Shown: piece by piece, positions 60,519 to 64,000 of the stretch | How positions within the stretch are numbered: the first letter of the stretch is position 1 | Layout of the letters: every line of letters begins with the position of its first letter | Source: Nocardia carnea | GTDB taxonomy: Bacteria; Actinomycetota; Actinomycetes; Mycobacteriales; Mycobacteriaceae | Assembly: GCF_029868325.1 (NCBI RefSeq) | Contig: NZ_JARWNW010000314.1 | Coordinates: forward strand, 1-64,000 | Length of the DNA: 64,000 nucleotides | Reading direction: 5' to 3' | The notes under the pieces: generated by a model | Database searches by the model: none | The model's input: the letters and a program-made list of their open reading frames with translations, nothing else | What the model was told of the DNA's origin: nothing | Position numbers and translations under genes: made by a program

Positions 60519-61276
60519 CCGGTCGGGACGCTGTCGTTGTCGAACGGCGCGGCCGTGTGCAGATCATCACGATGACGCGGGCGGCGAAACGCAACGCGAT
60601 CGACCCATCGATCACCGCCGGTCTGGACGCCGCGTTCAACGAATTCGAGGACGATCCCGATCTGTGGTGCGCGGTGCTGACCGGCGGTGCGGAGTTCTTC
60701 TGCGCCGGCGCCGACTTGGCCACCGGCCCCGGGGAGCCCACGCCCCGGGGCGGAATCGCTGGGCTCATTCAGCGCCGCCGCACCAAACCCCTCATCGCGG
60801 CGGTCGAAGGGTTCGCGCTCGGTGGCGGCTTCGAACTCGTGCTGAGCTGCGACCTCGTCGTGGCCTCGCGGACCGCGCGATTCGGTTTGCCCGAGCCGAA
60901 ACGCGGTCTCGTGCCGGATTTCGGCGGGGCATTCCGGGCTGCCCGGCTCCTGCCCGCGAACATTGCCCGGGAAATGCTGCTGACGGCACGGGACCTGCCG
61001 GCCCAGCGCGCGGAGCGCCTGGGCTTGGTGAACGAGCTGACCGAGCCGGGCGGCGCCCTCGACGCCGCCGTAGCCCTCGCGGAAGAAATCTGCGGCAATG
61101 CGCCGCTGGCTGTTCGTGAGGCGCTCGCCATCGTCAACCAGGAGATCCACGGAGACGAGACCGCGGCATGGGCACGTTCGAATGCCGCCCATCAGCGACT
61201 GTTGACCTCGCGCGATGTCAGAGAGGGGGTCGGCGCGTTCTTCGAGAAGCGGCCACCACGGTGGACCGGCGAGTGA
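60515..61276 (+). CDS. Enoyl-CoA hydratase/isomerase family protein
   Basis: A 253-residue crotonase with both glutamates of the hydratase site: GLPEPKRGL (Glu144 position) and IAREMLLTARDL (Glu164 position). Oxyanion blocks are AEFFCAGADL and GFALGGGFELVLS. It probably hydrates an enoyl-CoA to a beta-hydroxyacyl-CoA, the substrate for the Ltp-DUF35 aldolase. GTG 60515 overlaps the end of an 18-codon frame; the longer upstream frame from 60347 lacks a ribosome site. It follows the carboxylase by 192 bases. Confidence 0.88.
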   Translation: MTGRDAVVVERRGRVQIITMTRAAKRNAIDPSITAGLDAAFNEFEDDPDLWCAVLTGGAEFFCAGADLATGPGEPTPRGGIAGLIQRRRTKPLIAAVEGFALGGGFELVLSCDLVVASRTARFGLPEPKRGLVPDFGGAFRAARLLPANIAREMLLTARDLPAQRAERLGLVNELTEPGGALDAAVALAEEICGNAPLAVREALAIVNQEIHGDETAAWARSNAAHQRLLTSRDVREGVGAFFEKRPPRWTGE

Positions 61277-61376
61277 AGCGAGCGCCTCGGTAGGTTGCGG
61301 CTACGAGGCGGCCGTCCTATCGCATGATCCCGCGAACACGCACATGCGGCCGGGTGAGACTATCGGCTACCGAGTT

Positions 61377-61772
61377 TCAGCGTTGGAAAACACCGACGAG
61401 GTCGGTGTCGATGGTGTCGGACCAGGACCGGATCGTCTGGCACTTGCCCATGGGAGCGATCCCGGCGTCGGCGACCACGATATCCAGCCGCCCCAAGGCC
61501 TGGACACCTTGCGCGATCGCGTTCCGCACCGCGCTGCGCTCGCGTACGTCGACGATGGTCGGACGCGCTCGCACGCCCGCCTTTTCGATCAGCCGGGCGG
61601 TTTCCTCCAGGTCTTCCGGCCGCGCCGGCGGGTAGGTATCGCCCTCGAGATCCGCGCAGATATCGGGGGCGATAACGCTCGCCCCCGCGGCGGCGAGTTC
61701 GACCGCGTGTGACCGTCCCTGCCCGCGTGCTGCGCCCGAGACCACCGCCACATTGCCATCCGGTTTTGCCAC
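61377..61772 (-). pseudogene. SDR of mycofactocin type, truncated at the 3' side
   Basis: The 131-residue frame is the N-terminal half of an SDR. GAARGQGRSHAVELAAAGASV with APDICAD is typical of the NDMA-dependent, mycofactocin-coupled group (~275 residues). It ends at IDTDLVGVFQR just before the expected serine and YxxxK, so the active site is lost. GTG 61772 follows GGAAGGAC and lies 49 bases after the aldehyde dehydrogenase gene. The convergent hydratase gene ends 100 bases away, so a deletion at this point is likely. It cannot be a working dehydrogenase. Confidence 0.75.
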
Positions 61773-61821
61773 CGGACCGTCCTTCCGATTGTTCTGTGAT
61801 CGTGTCTGTCTGTTCGAGTGG

Positions 61822-63363
61822 TCAGCCGCGGGCCGCGACCCGGTGACCGATGGTTTTCGTTTCGAGGTACTGCTGGAAACCCTCCAGGCCGCATTGCCGG
61901 CCGACACCGCTGTTCTTGTAGCCGCCGAACGGGGCGTCGGCGCCGTAGTACATGCCGCCGTTGACCCCGACGGCCCCGGTCCGGATCCGGCGCGCGATAC
62001 CCATTCCGCGGTCGGCCGAGGCGGACAGCACCGCACCGGCGAGACCGTATTCGCTGTCGTTGGCGAGCCGTACCGCCTCGTCGTCGTCGGTGAACGGCGT
62101 CATCACCAGCACCGGACCGAAGATCTCCTCCCGCGCGATGGGCAGGCTCGGGTCTTCGCAGACGAATACGGTCGGTTCGACGTAGTGGCCGTCGGCCAGA
62201 TGGGGCGGCAGGTCCTTCGGCGTGCCGCCGCCGATGACGAGGCGGGCGCCGTCGCGGACCGCCCGGTCGTAGGCATCGAGTACTTTGGTGCGCTGGGTCG
62301 CGCTGATCAACGGCCCGACCATGGTTTCCGGCAGCGCCGGGTCGCCTATGGGTACCGCCTGGAATGCGGCCGCGACACCGCTGATCATTTCGTCGAACAT
62401 TGATCGGTGCACCAGCATGCGGCTCGTCGCGGCGCAGGCCTGTCCGGCGTGCACGCAGACACCGGCCGCGCTGCGCAGCGCGGCCCGGGGGTCGGCGTCC
62501 TCGCATACGATGAGGGCGGATTTGCCGCCCAGTTCGAGAAATGTCCGCTTCATGGTGTCGGCGCCGCGGCGCATGAGCATGCGGCCGACCGCGGTCGAAC
62601 CCGTGAAGGAGATGAGATCGACGCGCGGATCGGTGGCCAGGAGTTCGCCGACCTCGTTCGACGGGGTGGGGACGATATTCACCACACCGGCGGGGAAATC
62701 GGTGCGCTCGGCGACTAGCCGGCCGAGCCGGGTCGCGTTCCACGGCGTGTTCGGGTCCGGCTTCAGCACGACCGTATTGCCCGCGGCCAGCGCCGGGCCC
62801 AGTTTGTTGAGCATCACCTCGACCGGGAAGTTCGACGGGCAGATCGCGGCGACCACTCCCACCGGCTCCTGGACAACCGTGCGGACGTTGCGGTCACCGA
62901 ACAGGCCACCGCCGGACAGTTCACGCTCCCACTGGAATTCATCGATCAATCCTGCGGGGTAACGCAGCGCTTCGGCCAGCGGCCAGTCCAATTGCGCGAT
63001 CCGCGTGGTGGCGATGGGGCAGCCGACCTCGGCCACGAGTTCCTCGCGCAGGAATTCGCTCTCGGCTTCCAGCGCCTGCTGTAGTTGTTCCAGGCAGCGC
63101 TGCCGCAGTGCTCGGTTCGTGGACCAGTCGGTCCTGTCGAAGGCGTGCCGGGCCGCGGCGATCGCGCGGAGCATATCGCCGGCGCCGGCCGCGGCTGTAC
63201 TGCCGAGCACCTGGCCGGTGGCGGGGCTGACGTTGTCGAACGTTTCGCCCGAGGCGGCCGCTACCAGCTCCGCGCCGATGAGCATCCGGGATTCGGCGCG
63301 TTCGCCTGCCCGGTGGCCCAGTTCCGTACTGGGGGCGTTGTGCTGCCCGTCGACCTCGTTCAT
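61822..63363 (-). CDS. Aldehyde dehydrogenase (NAD(P)-dependent)
   Basis: A 513-residue ALDH-superfamily enzyme. Asn178 (CPSNFP), Glu277 (LELGGKS) and the nucleophile Cys310 (HAGQACAATSR) are present; FTGSTAVG binds the dinucleotide and EEIFGPVL and NSGVGRQ close the fold. It oxidises an aldehyde, possibly the product of an aldolase step, to the acid. ATG 63363 has AGGAGG-like sequence (CAGGAGGACGC). The promoter region carries the TTACGGT/ACCGTAT and TTACAGTA elements. It is followed by the truncated SDR. Confidence 0.92.
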   Translation of the reverse strand: MNEVDGQHNAPSTELGHRAGERAESRMLIGAELVAAASGETFDNVSPATGQVLGSTAAAGAGDMLRAIAAARHAFDRTDWSTNRALRQRCLEQLQQALEAESEFLREELVAEVGCPIATTRIAQLDWPLAEALRYPAGLIDEFQWERELSGGGLFGDRNVRTVVQEPVGVVAAICPSNFPVEVMLNKLGPALAAGNTVVLKPDPNTPWNATRLGRLVAERTDFPAGVVNIVPTPSNEVGELLATDPRVDLISFTGSTAVGRMLMRRGADTMKRTFLELGGKSALIVCEDADPRAALRSAAGVCVHAGQACAATSRMLVHRSMFDEMISGVAAAFQAVPIGDPALPETMVGPLISATQRTKVLDAYDRAVRDGARLVIGGGTPKDLPPHLADGHYVEPTVFVCEDPSLPIAREEIFGPVLVMTPFTDDDEAVRLANDSEYGLAGAVLSASADRGMGIARRIRTGAVGVNGGMYYGADAPFGGYKNSGVGRQCGLEGFQQYLETKTIGHRVAARG

Positions 63364-63406
63364 AGCGTCCTCCTGCCCCGCGGCGCACGATGCTCGCGGA
63401 CCATAT

Positions 63407-63440
63407 TACGGTATCGATAACCGTATAGATTACAGTATGG
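63407..63440. promoter_or_regulatory. TACGGT-N7-ACCGTA repeat and TTACAGTA (site d)
   Basis: TACGGT (63407-63412), seven bases, and ACCGTA (63420-63425) form a perfect inverted repeat, and TTACAGTAT follows at 63430-63438. They are 44-75 bases before the aldehyde dehydrogenase start and share the core of the sites at 54.2, 55.9 and 58.6 kb. Confidence 0.55.
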
Positions 63441-63635
63441 TGAATGTGTCGCACGGGCATCTCAGGTGCGCTTGCCCTGGCCCAGCGACGGCGGTCGAGT
63501 GTGCGAGGAGCGCACTGGCGTGCAGGCGTTTCCCGGAGCAGCACGAATTCCCTCGGGCGCCGCTCGGGTGTGGCTGTCGAGCGGCGGCCGGTATCCCTGC
63601 CGAATATCCGCCTCCGTCGCTGATGAAGCGATCCG

Positions 63636-63989
63636 TCAGGCAGCATCCCGAACTTTGTCGTAGAGGTCGGCGTAGCGCAGCCAGCAGCACAGCGTGAGCA
63701 TCATCGAGGCGGCTGTGCCGAGCAGGGCAGGGGTCTTTCGTCGATGCCAGGCGGCCAATATCGCACCGCTCAGGGCGGCGAAACCCAGAGCGTTCAGGAC
63801 GAGGATCGTCCGGTCGAGGTCCGGATCGGCGACCCAGCTTTCTTCGCCGAGGATGGCCCGGGTCGCGAGCGAGGTCCGATCGGCGGGTTCGGGTGTGATG
63901 ATCGGGTTGATGGCGAACCAGACCAGAACTCCGGCGGTCACGTCCGTCCGCCGGGTCCAGGGCGCCGCGACCACCAGTGGCGTGGTCAA
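63636..63989 (-). CDS. Small membrane protein, similar to DUF6653 type, possibly incomplete at the window end
   Basis: The 117-residue frame has three hydrophobic helices. WFAINPIITPEPADRTSLATR followed by ILGEESWVADPD resembles DUF6653-type membrane proteins, whose function is unknown; the family name is a recollection, not a search result. TTG 63989 is the first start in the window, but the frame stays open to the window end, so the real N-terminus may lie beyond 64000. No genes are near enough to suggest a role. Confidence 0.55.
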   Translation of the reverse strand: MTTPLVVAAPWTRRTDVTAGVLVWFAINPIITPEPADRTSLATRAILGEESWVADPDLDRTILVLNALGFAALSGAILAAWHRRKTPALLGTAASMMLTLCCWLRYADLYDKVRDAA

Positions 63990-64000
63990 CAGCCGAGACC

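Overview
The window is high-GC actinobacterial DNA. Codon use, GTG/TTG starts, ATGA overlaps, an actinobacterial LexA box (GAAC-N4-GTTC), an LpqE-like lipoprotein, an S. coelicolor-type NsrR and many acyl-CoA/lipid catabolism genes fit the Nocardiaceae best (Nocardia or a close relative). This is an inference from gene content, not a phylogeny. The first ~170 bases are G/C homopolymer noise and look like an unreliable contig edge.

Layout. 0.2-3.0 kb (+): the end of an ABC importer (ATPase tail, fused permease) and an SDR, closed by a strong bidirectional hairpin. 3.2-16.5 kb (-): a large acyl-CoA catabolic block with MBL hydrolase, EthD protein, TetR, acyl-CoA synthetase, Zn-alcohol dehydrogenase, two SDRs, an acyl-CoA dehydrogenase/APH-kinase/acyl-CoA dehydrogenase triplet, an Ltp thiolase-fold plus DUF35 aldolase pair, enoyl-CoA hydratase and a third acyl-CoA dehydrogenase. 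It faces a SnoaL-SnoaL-reductase operon at 16.6-18.4 kb (+). Four near-identical TGAACTnnnTTCA-type sites mark the promoters of this block. 18.4-21.1 kb (+): Tat-exported multicopper oxidase and a histidine-phosphatase lipoprotein. 21.1-25.3 kb (-): a Baeyer-Villiger monooxygenase, diiron protein and SDR operon followed by a MerR regulator.

25.5-47.6 kb is a mixed accessory region: monooxygenase-like and HD proteins, GlxA-type regulator and dienelactone hydrolase, macrolide-type glycosyltransferase, CBS-pair protein, Tat-exported ceramidase, SOS-controlled DinB, an SDR without its catalytic Tyr, ArsR/VOC pair, PhoD, EamA/LysR, FAD monooxygenase, LpqE-like lipoprotein, and an MMPL exporter with divergent TetR and tandem operators. 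It also holds broken genes: a universal-stress-protein/histidine-kinase chimera, an acyl-CoA dehydrogenase tail with a nonsense codon and a Ser/Thr kinase cut and joined to a start-less phoD. A PLP-decarboxylase tail at 47.6 kb is a further relic.

47.9-51.5 kb (-): NO detoxification (flavohemoglobin and NsrR) and a stand-alone MurE-like ligase without the DNPR motif. 51.6-63.4 kb: a second catabolic cluster with three consecutive amidohydrolase paralogues and a flavin-type oxidoreductase (-), facing a second DUF35-Ltp aldolase pair (+), then an SDR, acyl-CoA carboxylase beta subunit, enoyl-CoA hydratase, truncated SDR and aldehyde dehydrogenase. Its promoters share a TTACnGTAA element that is not seen elsewhere in the window, so it looks like one regulon whose regulator lies outside.

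The two catabolic clusters probably each activate an acid as a CoA ester, desaturate and hydrate it, and cleave it by retro-aldol chemistry with Ltp-DUF35. The substrates cannot be read from the sequence. The most unusual points are the two cluster-specific operator families, the triple amidohydrolase array, the kinase/dehydrogenase triplet that suggests 4-hydroxyacyl-CoA phosphorylation, and the atypical MurE.
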